The notes: generated by a model from the sequence alone, not told the origin. A DNA stretch of 64,000 nt from Diphasiastrum complanatum (GCA_029204225.1 CM055098.1:19127303-19191302), one strand, 5' to 3'; positions 46,050 through 63,126 are shown, counted from the stretch's first letter. Made by a program: numbers and translations.

Positions 46050-46455
46050 ATTACCAACATAAGAATCAAAACTGGAATCAACATTCACATAACACAACCA
46101 CAAATACTGAATCTCCATTCTCTTTATTTGCATATAGGTAACAAGAGGACCCTCAACAGATGGTCTCTCCCCCTTTAAGACATGAGACATACCCTCGTGC
46201 CCGAACTTATACACATGTGACTTAAAATCTATAGCGGGCTGCTTACTTGCATGCCACCGCTAACCAAGTACAATATCAAACTTAGCTAGTTTAGTAATTT
46301 CAAAATCTAACTTCTTGGTATACGTCTGAATAGACAAAGACGCCTGAGAGATTCTTTCATCCCAAACCTCTGTTCCCTTACCATCTCGCATCTCAACACT
46401 CCGAGATGGGAAAACGACTTGACATTTTTTCAAGAAATACAACATCTTTTAAGAA

Positions 46456-46480
<25 letters not shown>
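46050..46480 (-). pseudogene. Gypsy protease-region fragment, antisense
   Basis: The minus strand reads SIQTYTKKLDFEITKLAK then FDIVLG*RWHASKQPAIDF and KSHVYKFGHEGMSHVLKGE. FDIVLG-RW is the second protease segment of Ty3/Gypsy pol; the same segment in the intron-3 element reads [11 protein letters not shown] single stop interrupts it. No RT follows on that strand. Confidence 0.6.
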
Positions 46481-47689
<1,209 letters not shown>

Positions 47690-48221
47690 GAGTGTCTGGG
47701 TCCTCTCAAGGTTATTAGTCACAAACTGGCCTTGACATGAAATTAAATCACGGCCTGACCAATAATCTTGAACACTGGAGGACCGGTCTACCATATTAGG
47801 ACTATTCCAGGTCCTTAATCGAATATGGCCATAACACAAAGTCTGCTCTTGGCTAAAGGCTTAGAGTTAATGGTAATCGCCTTAGAAAACCACATACATT
47901 CCAAAGGTGAAATGGAACTACCCCCAGTCCAGAAGGTAAGCTTGCGCATGGAGAGGAGAACTCTATGGATGGATTTGAACAAGGGAGGGAAATATAGAAG
48001 GGAAAAGATGAATGAGTGAACTCAAAAAAGTAGGAAGGAAGATGATTGTTGTTACACAAAGGAAGGGAGGGAAGAATAGTCGTCATCATAAGGGTCCATG
48101 GTCGAGGAGAAGTAAAATTGGAATGGATTCGTCTATAAAGGAGAGTGAGAGAAATGACTCAAGAAGGCCAACTCCCCCCAACTTTTTAGGAGCCGTGCAG
48201 ATATCCCAATTTGTAAAAATC

Positions 48222-49535
48222 TTAGCAATAGTGAGGGAGTAAGAAGGGGGAAAAAACTAGATAAAAAAAAGTGAGTGAAATAAGAGGAAATGATGTGGAT
48301 GAGAACAATGAGTCAAACAAGAAAAGAGAAATCAGAAGAGTCCCATAATAAAATCTATTGATAATCCAATTAAAATAGTCTCTATTAGAAAGAGAGGCTT
48401 CCAAAGGAAAACCAAGATATTTGAAAATTTAGGAAGGATGTTAAGATCTAAATCTTGGCACCAATCTGGAGGAGCATCATGGGAGAGAACAATGATATCA
48501 GATTTTTGATAATTAATCAAACAGTCAAAGAAATCACAGAAGCGAGCAAACTCAGTGAGGAAAAGAGAGGTAGAAAGGTGATGTAGCTCGATGATACATG
48601 CCAAATCATCAGCAAATAGTTGCAGGCCAAGCGGAACACCATAGAAAATGAAAGGACGAAAAGAGAGAGAGAAATTAAGCTTGTGAAGATGGAAAATAAG
48701 AGGTTTTGTAGCAATAACAAAGAGGAAGATGAAAAGAGAGCAACCTTGTCTGATACCACAAGAGACTGGGAAAGAAGAGGGAAGAGAACACCCAGGCCTA
48801 AAAAAGAATGGAGGAGGAGGCAGAAGCAAAAAGGGGTATGATTGGCTTAGTAATATAGATAGGAAGCCCACAAGAAGTGCAGCAAGCAAGAAGATAATGC
48901 CAACTATTGCGATCAAAGGCCTTATCAAAATCAATCTTTAGAAGAAGGGCTGGATAGTTAAACCGGAGGTAGGAATCAGTGGCGGACCAGACGTTTAGGA
49001 TATTATCAAAAATGGATTTGCCTTTGACAAAACCAGCCTTACTTTTGGAAATGTGGGAGGGGAGAAGATGAGCGATCCTTCTAGCAAGAGCTTTTGCTAC
49101 AATCTTATACGAGGTGTTAAGCATGGTAAGAGGGCTACAGTTAGAAATTCTAGTGGGAAACTCAATCTTGAGAATAAGTTTAATTAGTCCCTGAGAAAAG
49201 AAAGAAGAGAAGGAACTAGAAGAAAGAGCATTATTAATAGCTAGAAGGAAAGAAGGACCAACCGAACTCTAGTGGGCAAGAAAAAAGTCAAGGGTGACGC
49301 CGTTTGGACCAGGAGTTTTGTCTCTGCTAAGGGATTTGAGGGCAATATGAAGTTCATCTAAAGAAAGGGGAGAAGAAAGAGAGATAGAATCTTATAGTGA
49401 CAAGGAGAATAAAAGGAACAATAAGAGGGAAGATGCATTAAAGAGGTCTTAGGAGGGGAAGTAGGATTGAACAAACGTGAGTAATGGTCGATGAAAGATA
49501 AACAGATGGCTTCGAAACTAGGGAGGGGTGAACCA
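48222..49535 (-). pseudogene. LINE reverse transcriptase relic
   Basis: On the minus strand, in several frames: SFIDHYSRLFNP; KSLSRDKTPGPNGVT; ISNCSPLTMLNTSYKIVAKA; KAGFVKGKSIFDNI; LLKIDFDKAFDRNSWHYLL; SCGIRQGCSLFIFLFVIATK; LGLQLFADDLACII. These are the standard LINE RT blocks, with FADD as catalytic motif. Stops and frameshifts break it. No endonuclease domain is attached. Confidence 0.85.
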
Positions 49536-49732
49536 TTAATAATGAGTCTGCATGATTCTTCCCTCTATGTTGGGCTTTGAGTTTCCTGAAGACGAAGGTT
49601 GAGGGAAGCTCTGCTTCTCTAAGCCAGTTGAGTGGGTTTTCTTTTGAAGGATGGCCACTTTGGAATGGTCAATGATTTTAAGCGAGTTAGAAGCTTCTAG
49701 AAATCCGTTATCCCTGAGAGAGGGCATACGGC

Positions 49733-50035
49733 TACTAGCACCACAATCAAGCATACACTAGTGAGAGCCCACCAGGTATACTTATACCCATCCAAGGCCA
49801 TGCACCATTAGTAGTGCACTGTGACACCTCCCTGGACACCTCTGCAACCTATTTGGGCCACTCATCCAGTTTCCTAATGACTTGCCACCATCATGAGTTT
49901 AGGCCTACAACCATTAATTATGACCTTATGCTCATAAGGGCCCCAAATCCCTTATAGTCACAATAAACTTACGGGTTGTTGGTCTATTGATCCCTAGCGT
50001 GGACAAGCTACCCGAGACCAGTCGTGGGCATGACA
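49733..50035 (-). repeat. Truncated LTR related to the Gypsy LTR in intron 3
   Basis: Opens TGTCATGCCCACGAC and stays alignable with 22435-22112 for about 300 bp (shared GTTGTAGGCCTAAAC, GTGTCACAGTGCACTA-like and CTCTCACTAGTGTATGCTTG blocks). It breaks off after GTAGC. No internal element sequence adjoins it. Confidence 0.8.
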
Positions 50036-50759
50036 GTGACCAAGGTTGAAATCTTCATAACTTCGAGAGTTTTGAGGGTCCCTAAATTTTTTGTTAGTTT
50101 GATCTTGTTGTTGACTATCTTCTGAAATTGTAGAGGGCATATAGTCCATTCTATCAATTGTTCCTGTGATATTGTGTACTAAAAACCATGTTGTTGTATG
50201 TTAGGACCAGTGTTTTGGACCCCGTGGCCAAGTAGAAATTGTTTGTACATTTTTAACTCAAGTAATGGGCTAAGAAAGGACTATTTTGGAACCATTTTCA
50301 TAACAATAGAATAATTTTGCACCCATACAAATCGAACCATATGGCTTTCATGAATTGCAATGGGATAGCTAAAAAGAAATTAGAGTTTAGAAACTTATTG
50401 GCATTCATGGACACTTTTCCCATGCATGAGAGAGAGTAATAACTAAAGGATAGCACAATTCCCTCTATCTACCATAATTTATCTCTTTTCAAACTCTATT
50501 ACCATCTCTCCTATCTGTGTAGAATGGCCCTTGGACACCATTGGAAATGTTGGAGAAAGAGGGTGTGTCGTGTGCGAGAAACGAAAATAGCTCAAAAAGA
50601 AAACGAACATGAAATAGAAGTGAAAGAGAAACAAACTCGAACGGAAAGTGTTCGTGCGCAGCAAAATGAGCTATATGACTCTTTCCCTAGGCATGACTAC
50701 GCCTATCAGAAACGAACAGAACGTTAGTGATATAATGCACGGTCGTTCTAATTACGTAG

Positions 50760-50940
50760 CCAAACGTTAATCGAGCACCAAAAGAATAATTTGTCGTGAA
50801 CAACTAGACAAATTATTAGTCGCGAATGCTTCGCGAAGAGCTAGACTGAGCTCGAATGATAATCGGTCGTGAATGATTCGCGAAAGGCAAGACTAAATAT
50901 TAGTCGTCAACAGCTAGACTAATATCAACTCGCTAAAAAC
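50760..50940. repeat. Repeated TCGTGAA/CTAGAC words within or next to the Copia LTR
   Basis: Short words (GTCGYGAA, TTCGCGAA, AGCTAGAC, AATWTTAGTCG) recur four to five times in about 150 bp, with a TTCGCGAA palindrome at two places. Probably an LTR regulatory region or R/U5 sub-repeat; function unknown. Confidence 0.5.
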
Positions 50941-51740
50941 ATATTACTAGATTGAGCAATTAGAAAGTCAGACGGAATGAAAAGTGAGCATAGCAATACT
51001 GACGCAAATCTGAACGTAGAATAAAGAGTTGTTATTAGATTAAGTATAACAATTATACATGTCAATAATGCGGTAGAGCACAAGACAATGGCAGACAAAA
51101 TCACGTGCTCTACAAAGCTAATTCAATCTATAAGAGGAATGAAACCGTTTCTGACAAATAAAAAATCAATGCACAAGGCATCTACTTCGTCTATCTATGA
51201 TAAGCTTCTGATGCTAAATTTACACACACTTGATCTTCAATCTCTTGATCAACAATTAAACAGTCAATCTGAATACGCAAATGGTATTCAGTATATATAC
51301 ACAATGTTACAGGTGTGCAGATGAAAAAAAGTACAAAGTGGATGTGCTGTCTGTAGGAGATCGTGGGTGGATGCAGTCATTGTCAAGTCTGTTAGCGCAG
51401 TTGCATGGGGAGAGCGTAAAAAGGATGCAGCGTCAGCTTTTGCTGAAGTGAACATTGGTGAAGATACGAAAAATGTGTCACTCTGACGAAATGCCTTAGG
51501 ATTCGATTTACAGGGTGCCTTTGCTTCCTAGGGACCTTCGGCATTTTGTAAGGCAATGTCGCCTTTTTCACCTGTCACAAAACCACGTGTAAAAATAGTG
51601 TCGCGATTCTTTCGCCTTTTCTTCGCCTGTGAGAATTCACATGTAAATATGCGGAATGCACGACAACGTGAGTAAAAATGCAACATGAATGGAGGCATAT
51701 TAAAATGGGATTTAGGAGAGTAGAGGAGATAAATCCAACA
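50930..51740 (-). repeat. 3' LTR of a Copia element
   Basis: It starts TGTTGGATTTATCTCC at 51740, directly after the polypurine tract AAGGGGGG (51741-51748). A TATA-like GTGTATATATACTG lies about 440 bp in. The outer end is not certain. Confidence 0.65.
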
Positions 51741-51749
51741 CCCCCCTTA

Positions 51750-53340
51750 ATCTGGATCCGTGAATGCCTTGATCTTCAGACTAAGCAGTGCACAAAATTT
51801 GTTGTGTGCATTAACACTTAATGCTTTTGTGAAAATATCTGCAACCATGTCCTGCATTCTGCAGTACGTTAAGCTCACCTCCTCGTTGAGAACCTTGTCT
51901 CTAATGTAGGGATATCTGATTTCAATGTGCTTACTCCTAGAGTGAAATCTAGGGTTGGTCGATAGGATAATAGCACTCTGATTTTCACAGAATAAAATTG
52001 TAGGGCTGTACTAATGCAGATTAACGTCTGATAGTAAATTTCTCAACCAAAATGCTTCCTTAATAGATTGAGAAGCAGCAATGTATTATGCTTATGTAGA
52101 AGAAAGTGCGATAGAGGTTTGCTTACGACTATTCCATGAAATAGGACCGTCGTTGAAGAATAATGTAAATCCAGATGTGGACTTACAATTGTCTACATCT
52201 CCTCCCCAGCTTGCATCAAAATATCCACTGAGCTGATAAAGATTGTCGTTGCTGACATCTCCATAGCAGATGCACTGGTCCATGGTAGCTCGAATATATC
52301 TCATGACTCTTATGAGAGCCTTCAAATGGGTAATGCCAGGATTAGCCATATATTGGCCGAGTGAGCTTACTGCAAAAGAGATATCTGGTCTTGTACAGAC
52401 CATTGCGTATATGAGAGATCCAAGTATCAATCGATAAGGATACTCTCTCATTTGCTCCTCTTCATGCTTGGTATGGGGACATTGGTCCTTTGACAAATGC
52501 AGGCTTGGCTCCATTGGTGAGTGAGCTAATTTACAATTCATTAGATTGTATCTGTTAATAACATTGTGAAGATACCTTTGTTGAGTGATGTATCGTCTTG
52601 CTCAGTCTCTGTGGATCTTAATTCTCAGACAGAAGTGAGCTTCACCCAGATCAGTTACGTCGAACTCTGAAAATAGCATCGGCTTGGAATCCTTGACCAA
52701 ATTGGTATTGTTGTTGAAGAGCAACGTATCATCCACGTATAAGGTGATGATAATGAAGGATTGTTGCACTGACTTGGAATAGACGTTGCAATCAACAGTG
52801 TTTGGTTTGAATCCTTGTTCGATGAGGAATGTGTTGATCCTCTGAAACCAAGCTCTGGCAGACTGTTTCGAGCCATAAAGTGCTTTGTGGAGTTTATAGA
52901 CATGATTTTTCATACCTTCCAAAACGTATCCTTCGGGCTAGATCATGTAGATGTCTTCTTGTATAACTCCATTCAGATAAGTTGTTTGTACATCAAGTTG
53001 ATGTACTTCGAGGTCGGCAGCTGCAGCATAAGGGAGGAGCATTCGGATCGACGAATGTTTGACTACTGGACTGAAAGTCTCACTGTAGTCGACGTTGAAA
53101 ATTTGAGTGAATTCTTGTGCTACCAGTCTTGCCTTCCTTCGATCAATTGCTCCATTGGCATTATATTTGATCTTGAAGATCCATTTGCAATCAATGATAT
53201 TGCATCCAATAGGAGCTTCAACTAGTGACCATGTCTGGTTCTGGATCAAAGAGGAATACTCTCTGTCCATATCTTCTCTCCAGAGATCAGAGTCTGGTTG
53301 GTTGAGTGCCTCTTCGACTGTCGTCGGTTCCTATACCTCT
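51750..53340 (-). pseudogene. Ty1/Copia reverse transcriptase and RNase H, 5'-truncated
   Basis: Starts mid-pol at PTTVEEALNQPDSDLWREDM. It then shows WIFKIKYNANGAIDRRKARLVA, VHQLDVQTTYLNG, LYGSKQSARAWF, ITLYVDDTLLF (catalytic YVDD), GSLIYAMVCTRPDISFA, LSGYFDASWGGD and, after stops, CENQSAIILSTNPRFHSRSKHI near the end. At least four in-frame stops. Gag, protease and integrase are absent. RNase H is followed by the polypurine tract and LTR as in intact Copia elements. Confidence 0.92.
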
Positions 53341-56815
<3,475 letters not shown>

Positions 56816-57030
56816 CCACCAACCGTCCCACAATTAGCATTAAGTCTCAGGGGTGAGTTATCACCCCTGAGAGGGGATGCTACCTTCCCGTCAAGAAGAA
56901 CATAGTACCATCAGGTAAGTCATATTTAAGCCAAGGAATTGTTTACTAAGGTCTCGACATAAAACTGCTTGACATTGATATTCTCAAAGCTCCTGTTACA
57001 GTACCGTAAAAATTTCTTCTCTTTATCAAT

Positions 57031-57636
57031 CTAATTGCTAAGCTGAATTCGCTTCACTACATTCTTCGTCCTGCACAAGGATCGGTCCCTGTAGAAGTTA
57101 AGTTTTTTCACTAGTAATTCTTCCTTTCCACTTCTGCTTTGTCCACCTTTGCCTCTGTATGGTATATATTTTCTTTTCTTGTTGCCACTTCCGGAAACCA
57201 GTGACCTTGGATTGTTTAGGTTAAAAGTCCTAGTCCTCTTGTTAGAACTCTGAAAGTATTTGTCTTGAAGAGTAGAAAAGCTCGGTTTTCTAAGTAATCT
57301 TTCATTCTCCCATATATTTTCAGTGTCCTCAAGTTTGGAGAGGAGTTTGCATGAAGGGTCAAGTGACAGTTCTACGAAAGCATCAATCATATACTTCCTA
57401 ATGTAAAGGAAGTTAATATGGGCTTTCTATACATCTCTCGCTGGTTTGTGTAGCCAAAGAAAAAATACGTTAACTTGGTTTTGCATGGAGGCACCGGGAA
57501 AGAATTTTCCAAGGTTATTCATCATAAACCAAACATCGGGGTCAAACCATGTAATGGAAGAATTGTTTTTGCATTTTTCACTGCAAACACATTTGAAGGA
57601 GGGCGTTTCTAGTTCCAAATGCAGGCTGGGTGAAGT
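57031..57636 (-). pseudogene. Unrecognised ~200-codon frame with one stop
   Basis: A single minus frame runs from TSPSLHLELETPSFKCVC to a stop at 57031, broken only by a TAG at 57427. The first part has SITWFDPDVWFMMNNLGKFF and two close Cys pairs. The second is basic (NKKRKYIPYRGKGGQSRSG), like a nuclear localisation or nucleic-acid-binding tail. I do not recognise the family. It could be a captured host fragment or an unfamiliar element protein. Confidence 0.35.
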
Positions 57637-57846
57637 TCATTCTATTGAACTCTAGTCTCAAAATGGCCTTTAGTCCTAGCCCAAGTTTGCTCATAAGGAC
57701 ATCTAGACGGTTCAAATTTATTCATTCTGATCACAGAGTCAAAAGCAATAGGAGTGTCAAGAGCAGGATATTTATGCAAGGCGGCAAGTTTGCAAGTCTA
57801 GATCTCAACATCGGTAAGGTGGGCAAGTGTAGTCCAAAGTTCAATA

Positions 57847-59745
57847 TCGAATGCCACAAGAAGGGAAGAAAGGGGCCAAAAGGTAACCATTAAGGAGGAT
57901 CCTAAATGCCGAGGAAGAGTAGAGGGCTTGCACAAACCCAAAAAATGAGAGAGGAAAACCTAGAGCTTGGCAGCAACAAAGAATGTAGTCCCAACCAATT
58001 CTATCAAAAGCTTTGTCAAGGTCCAGATGCATAATCAAGGAAGGAGTAGTTAGTGGTAAGAGAGTCACCAGCAGCCCAGGCATTAAGAATAAAGTCCATG
58101 ATATTGCGACGTTTAATAAAACCAAACTGCTTAGGAGAGAGCAAGGGATGAAGGAGGGGAGAAAGGCTCTTAGCCATGGCTTTGGCCAAAATCTTATAAG
58201 ACGTGTTAAGCATAGTGAGGGGACGGAAGTCAGACAACGTCTATGAATGGGGTATCCTGGGAATGAGCTTAATAAGGCCTTCAGAGACTTGGTAGGACAA
58301 AGAAGCAGAAGAGAAGGCTTGGTTTGCCAAATGAAGAAGAGGAGGGCCCAGCAGTGACCAGAGTTTGATGAAAAATTTAGAAATATCTCCATCAGGGCCC
58401 GAAGTTTTGCCAAGAGGGAGAGTGAGAAGGACAACATGTACCTCTTCAAGCGAAAAAGATGCATCTAAAGTGGCAGTTTGCGGAGGAGAGAGGGAATGTT
58501 AGGTCGAGAGGGGAAATTGGTCAGAAATCCTGAAAGAGAGACAGGAAAGTGCAAACCCTAGAAGTGGTATCAGTAAGAGAAGAACATGAGGCAGAAAGAG
58601 AATGAACAAAGGAAGAAGTGTGGCGACGACAAAGAGAGCAGAAAAAGAAGAAAGAAGGAAGGTCCCCCTTCCGAAGCCAGGTGAGCTTAGAGCGAAGCAT
58701 GAGACCAACCGCAACATGAGAGTCAATGCGATGAAGAATAATTTGGCAATGGAGCAAAAGGCCTGCATGTAGCTGGTGTTCATTCCTAGAAGTTTGATCC
58801 ACAACAATACTTTGCAATAGGGTAATTGCTAAGGACTTGACCCGGTTAAGGGAGCGCGTGGAAGATTTACCATACCTACGAAGAAAAGCAACCCCAGTAT
58901 CAATCATGTCCTGGAAGGAAGGAGCAGGCAAGGGTGGCCTGAAGGGTAGAGAGCAGAGTCGGAGAAGAAAGAAGAGAGGAGTTCATCACATAGGGGGAGA
59001 AGAAGGGATGAGAGGAAAGCATATCAAAACAACACATAAGCATAACCAGACTATGATCAGAAAGAGCAAAAAAATGATGGGTTTCAGGATTTTTTTTTTC
59101 GAAGCCAAGAAGCCTAAGAGGATAGATAAAAACGATCTAGCCTGGCAAAACGAAAGTAAGGGCCTAACCGACAATTAGTCCAAGTGTGATGGGAAAATTG
59201 TTGAAGAACATGACAAGCATCAACAAGTTCATGAGAGGACTGGAAGGCAAGCCAATCAGCGTATTCAGAAGGAGAAATGGTATGGGGGCCATCCGAAGAA
59301 TGGAGGTACATGTTAAGTCACCGAGGACCACAAGGCGATCATCAAGAATGGGTGGCAACGTAAACCATAAATCAGTGCGGTCTGACGCAAGGGAAGGGAC
59401 GTAAAGGTTAAGGACAGAAAAGGTAAAACCTAGTTTGTGGAGACACAACAAAACCCACTTACCAACAGGATTAGAAGAACTAGAGAGCACCTGCCAATCA
59501 CGAGAAACCAAAGTTAGAACACCCCATGGGTGCCTTGCGCTGAGGACACACCATAGTGATATGAAGCCGTGAATTTCTTGAACAAGCAATGCTGGTTGAA
59601 CTCTCAAAGTTTTGTTTATTGCAAGGCAATAACCACATTTCTTGGAAGACTCACTTCTACTCCCTCCACCATCACTATGTCTGGGCCAGCGTGCTCTTCC
59701 ACTGTCATTGCATCCACTCTTGTTCACATTAATTAGAACTAACAA
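57847..59745 (-). pseudogene. LINE ORF2 relic: endonuclease and N-terminal half of reverse transcriptase
   Basis: Endonuclease part: GVLTLVSRDWQVLSSSS...FSVLNLYVP..LVVLGDLT, as in APE-type plant LINEs. Linker: LTWLRKGDLPS. RT: GKTSGPDGDISKFF, FRPLTMLNTSYKILAKAMA, KQFGFIKRRNIMDFILNAW, LDLDKAFDRIGWDYIL, ending SCGIR at 57847. It stops exactly before the QGC-LSP block and the catalytic (Y/F)ADD. Several frameshifts. Same family style as the relic at 48-49.5 kb. Confidence 0.85.
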
Positions 59746-59759
59746 ACAAATGCTTTTAG

Positions 59760-61600
59760 AACATCCATCATCAATTTAGATTTTGTACACCAAGTTGATG
59801 TAAAAAACTAGAAAATTTGTCCCTTGAATTTTGCTTTGAGAATGTTTATTCTAGGGAGGAATTTTTTGGGGGGCCTAATGGTGACTTGCACCTTAAGCCC
59901 AGTTTTAATATTGGGGAGTAGTATTTGTACTCATTTTCTGTGTTTATAACTATATTTATTTCTTGCCTCTATCTCTACAATGATTTTTCTAGTGATAGTA
60001 ATTTATGACCTTCATCAATATCATTTTTTCTATAGATTTACCATCACTACAAGAGAAGGCTTAGTTCTTCATCAAATCTCTCATTGGAACAACTCGCATG
60101 ACCGCTAGCTATATCGTTTTGGCACCTTCCACTAGCAAGTCATCTATCTAATCATCCTCATTGGTATCAATCTATGCATTCACAAAGGTATAACAGTACT
60201 TTGTTTCATTTAAAATTTGTATTGTTTGCTTCTAAAAGACAATATGAGTGTACTTAGTCATAATTGATAGGAAAAGTTTGTCACGTACAAGTTTTTGTTT
60301 AGGACATAGAATTCTAAAATATAACATCAATTGTACCTATTTATTATGGGAGGTCATTAATACATATTAAAGTTTACTTACCATTCCTTTCTTTTTTTTA
60401 AACAAAAAGTTAGGCCATAAGATCTAGGTCAATTTACAAAATGATTTGGGAAGTGGTCCTTCCAGTCACAATTGTAATGGTTGAGGTCCCCTTTGTCGAC
60501 TCGGACCCATGTTGCCTCTCTTTGCTACACATACTTGTCTAGTGCCTGCAAATGCAACCACAAGGGAGGCTTTGTCGCCTTTCCTCATGCCTTTCTATTA
60601 GCCACAATGTCGTTGTCGTCAAGGTGACAAATGTGATGGCCAAGCACTCCCACCATCCCCCTAGCATCAAAAGGCATATCATAGATAAACTCATTATGTA
60701 GTGTTTGCAAGAACTTGATTAGGTAGATCATGCATGGAAAACTGTGAACTCCATCAATCTAGCCATGCCACCATGACATGTTGGTGTTTGTCTCTCTTTT
60801 CTCCTAGAAAATATTTGGGACTAAACATCAGATTGAAGAGAGCTTGCCTCGGCTGGCTCATAGCCCTTAGCTCCATTAATGCCCACCATTCATGTTTAGA
60901 TTGCATATCTACAATTTGTTGTTGAAGCGAATTAGTAGCAAACACCATTTTCTTAACATGGACCACTCATGGGCCTGAGGAAAATGGAGCCTACATTCCG
61001 TTCATGAAAGTACTCTTGACTATGCGAGAGAGGTGTGGCAAAAAAGTTAGAAGAAATGGAGATCATAGACGCAAAAATAAACTCAAATGGGGATATGTAT
61101 CCAAAGAGTCCTTAAGCAACTTACAAGCTAAAACTTAGGATTTGCAAATGACGGAGAAAATGGGCTAGGTCCAAGACTATTAGCTCTCATCTTCTCTCAA
61201 TCAAATCAAATTCACAAATATACAAAAAAATATAGTGGGGGCTTATTGGGTACGCACTATTGCTTAGTGCTACCTTAGGTCCAAGATGGTGGCATATGAG
61301 GTTGCCTTGTAGCCTAGGAACATCGAAAGTTTTGCTACTTGACTTAGCCCATCCCTGGCCTTCTCTCATGCATGCCCTTTCCCAACAAATTTCTCTCTCA
61401 TGATTTGATCCTAGAAGTTGCTCCTACACAAGAAGAAAACAATGCCCAAAATTTTGCTACTTTGGTGCAATTAGACTCTTTTTTGCATTTCGACTTTGGA
61501 ACACTCTTGTAAGATTACTCATGATTGTAGATTTGACTTGAAACTGATCTTAAAATTAGCCTTGAAAATGCTCTATTACCACATGAATAAAGTAGCCCAA
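59760..61600. other. Unassigned sequence
   Basis: Minus frames at 60754-60966 (MVHVKKMVFATNSLQQQIVD) and 61187-61369 are open but show no domain I can name. The stretch may be an old element. Confidence 0.35.
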
Positions 61601-61610
61601 AATGTTGCAT

Positions 61611-62270
61611 AACAGTTCTTGATGACAACAACATTGAGCAGCAATTCATCACTCCTTATAGTCCTCAGTCTAATGGCTTAGCCGAGAGGAAGAACTGTAC
61701 CCTGGTCGAATCAGCCAAATGTATGCTAGCGCATGCATCGCTGCCCAAGAGATTATGGGTCAAAGTTGTATCCACTGCAGCTTATGACCAGAACAGATGT
61801 TCGACCAAGGCCCTCTCAGGCAAGACACCCCACGAGGTGCGGACAGGCTCTAAGCCTTCCGTGAAGAACCTAAGAGTGTTTGGGAACGTTGCCTACGCGC
61901 AGATCCCAAAAGACACGAGGAAGAAATTGGACTTCCAAGGTCTCAAGACCATCGTGATAGGATATACTTCATCTGATAATACATACAAGCTGTATGATCC
62001 TAATACCCAGCAAATTTTGTATAATCGGGATACAGTCTTTATTGAGTATCAGTACGTCGACATCAAAGGCACGAATATTGCTCCAGAAGAACCTTCATCA
62101 CCTGTCATTGACATGACTATCCGAGCCTTTGGCTCAGACATGTCTATTGTCAACCCACTTCGAGACAGGAAATCACACGAATATGTTGCTGCTACCTAGC
62201 AACAAGTCCCAGGAGTGGTTCATCAGTCGAATCCTTCCAGAAGATCAAGCCGAGTGTGCACAGAGCCCAC
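61611..62270 (+). pseudogene. Ty1/Copia integrase C-terminal fragment
   Basis: EQQFITPYSPQSNGLAERKN is the catalytic-Glu region of Copia integrase. It continues with LAHASLPKRLW, KALSGKTPHEVRTGSKPSV, LRVFGNVAYAQIPKDTRKKL, YKLYDPNTQQILYNRDTVF and, after a TAG, NPSRRSSRVCTEPTRYTLE, the usual link between integrase and RT. Upstream core Asp residues are missing. Confidence 0.9.
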
Positions 62271-62398
62271 AAGGTATACTCTTGAGTATGCCTGTCTCTT
62301 ATCTGGGAAAGTTCGTCATAGTTTACTTAGATGATATGCTCATCTATAGTAAGACCTTGGAGGAGCATGAGGAGCATCTCAGAACTATCTTAAATTGA
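62271..62398 (+). pseudogene. Ty3/Gypsy reverse transcriptase fragment fused behind the Copia piece
   Basis: LGKFVIVYLDDMLIYSKTLEE then HEEHLRTILN is the Gypsy RT catalytic block (YLDD-L(I/V)YS--..EH--HL), not a Copia sequence. It is short, in a different frame from the Copia fragment, and ends in a stop. Confidence 0.88.
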
Positions 62399-63126
62399 AC
62401 AAGAGGCATTGATAAATTAGAAACGGAATCTCTGAGGTTCAGTAAGGGGAAAGAACCCATGGCATCTGGCAGGCGAAACTACACAATCACTTACACTTGG
62501 TTCATCAATCAATAGCCTACGATAAAGGTTTAACTCTCAGCAATGTTAATTGCTTGAGAGTGGTTACTTACCCCCATGGTTGATTGGTTGAAGGTTGCTT
62601 GACCCTCACTAAGTATGCGTCAAGTGTGTTTGTGGAATGTTAGTGGTTTTCACGAGGTGAATGTTTGAGGGTAAAATATAGTATGGTTGTTTGAACATTG
62701 TAGTTTTTTCCCATTAGTTGTTTGGTGGATTGAACATTATGTTACAATGATGTTGTGGGAAAGGGGTTAGTTGCTACCCATTTTAAGAATGGTGAGAGTG
62801 ATTCGAAGGATGAGGACTTTTGCAATGACTTATGACTTTTCGCATGTATTGAGAGGGACCATATGAGAGAAGAATTTATTTAAGAATTAGGAGTCATATG
62901 TGATGAGTGGAGAGAGCTTTCATATTGTTTCATCCTTGTTAAGTTCAGCTACTTTCAATTGAAAGGCTATTGAGGATCGAGTCCTTGAGAAACACATTAT
63001 CTTACACCTTCATCTTTGAGAGCTTCATCTTTGAGAGCAAGTTGTAGTATGAAAGAGCTAATGGTAGAGTCGTATCACCTTAGTATGTTTTGATTGGGAG
63101 AGCTCAACCTCTTCTCACGGGAGGGA
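62399..63126. other. Unassigned sequence
   Basis: GT-rich stretch without coding signal. Nothing recognised. Confidence 0.4.

Noticed and set aside
58013-59404. Basic plus-strand frames opposite the LINE
   Set aside because: Purine-rich complement of the LINE coding strand; no domains.
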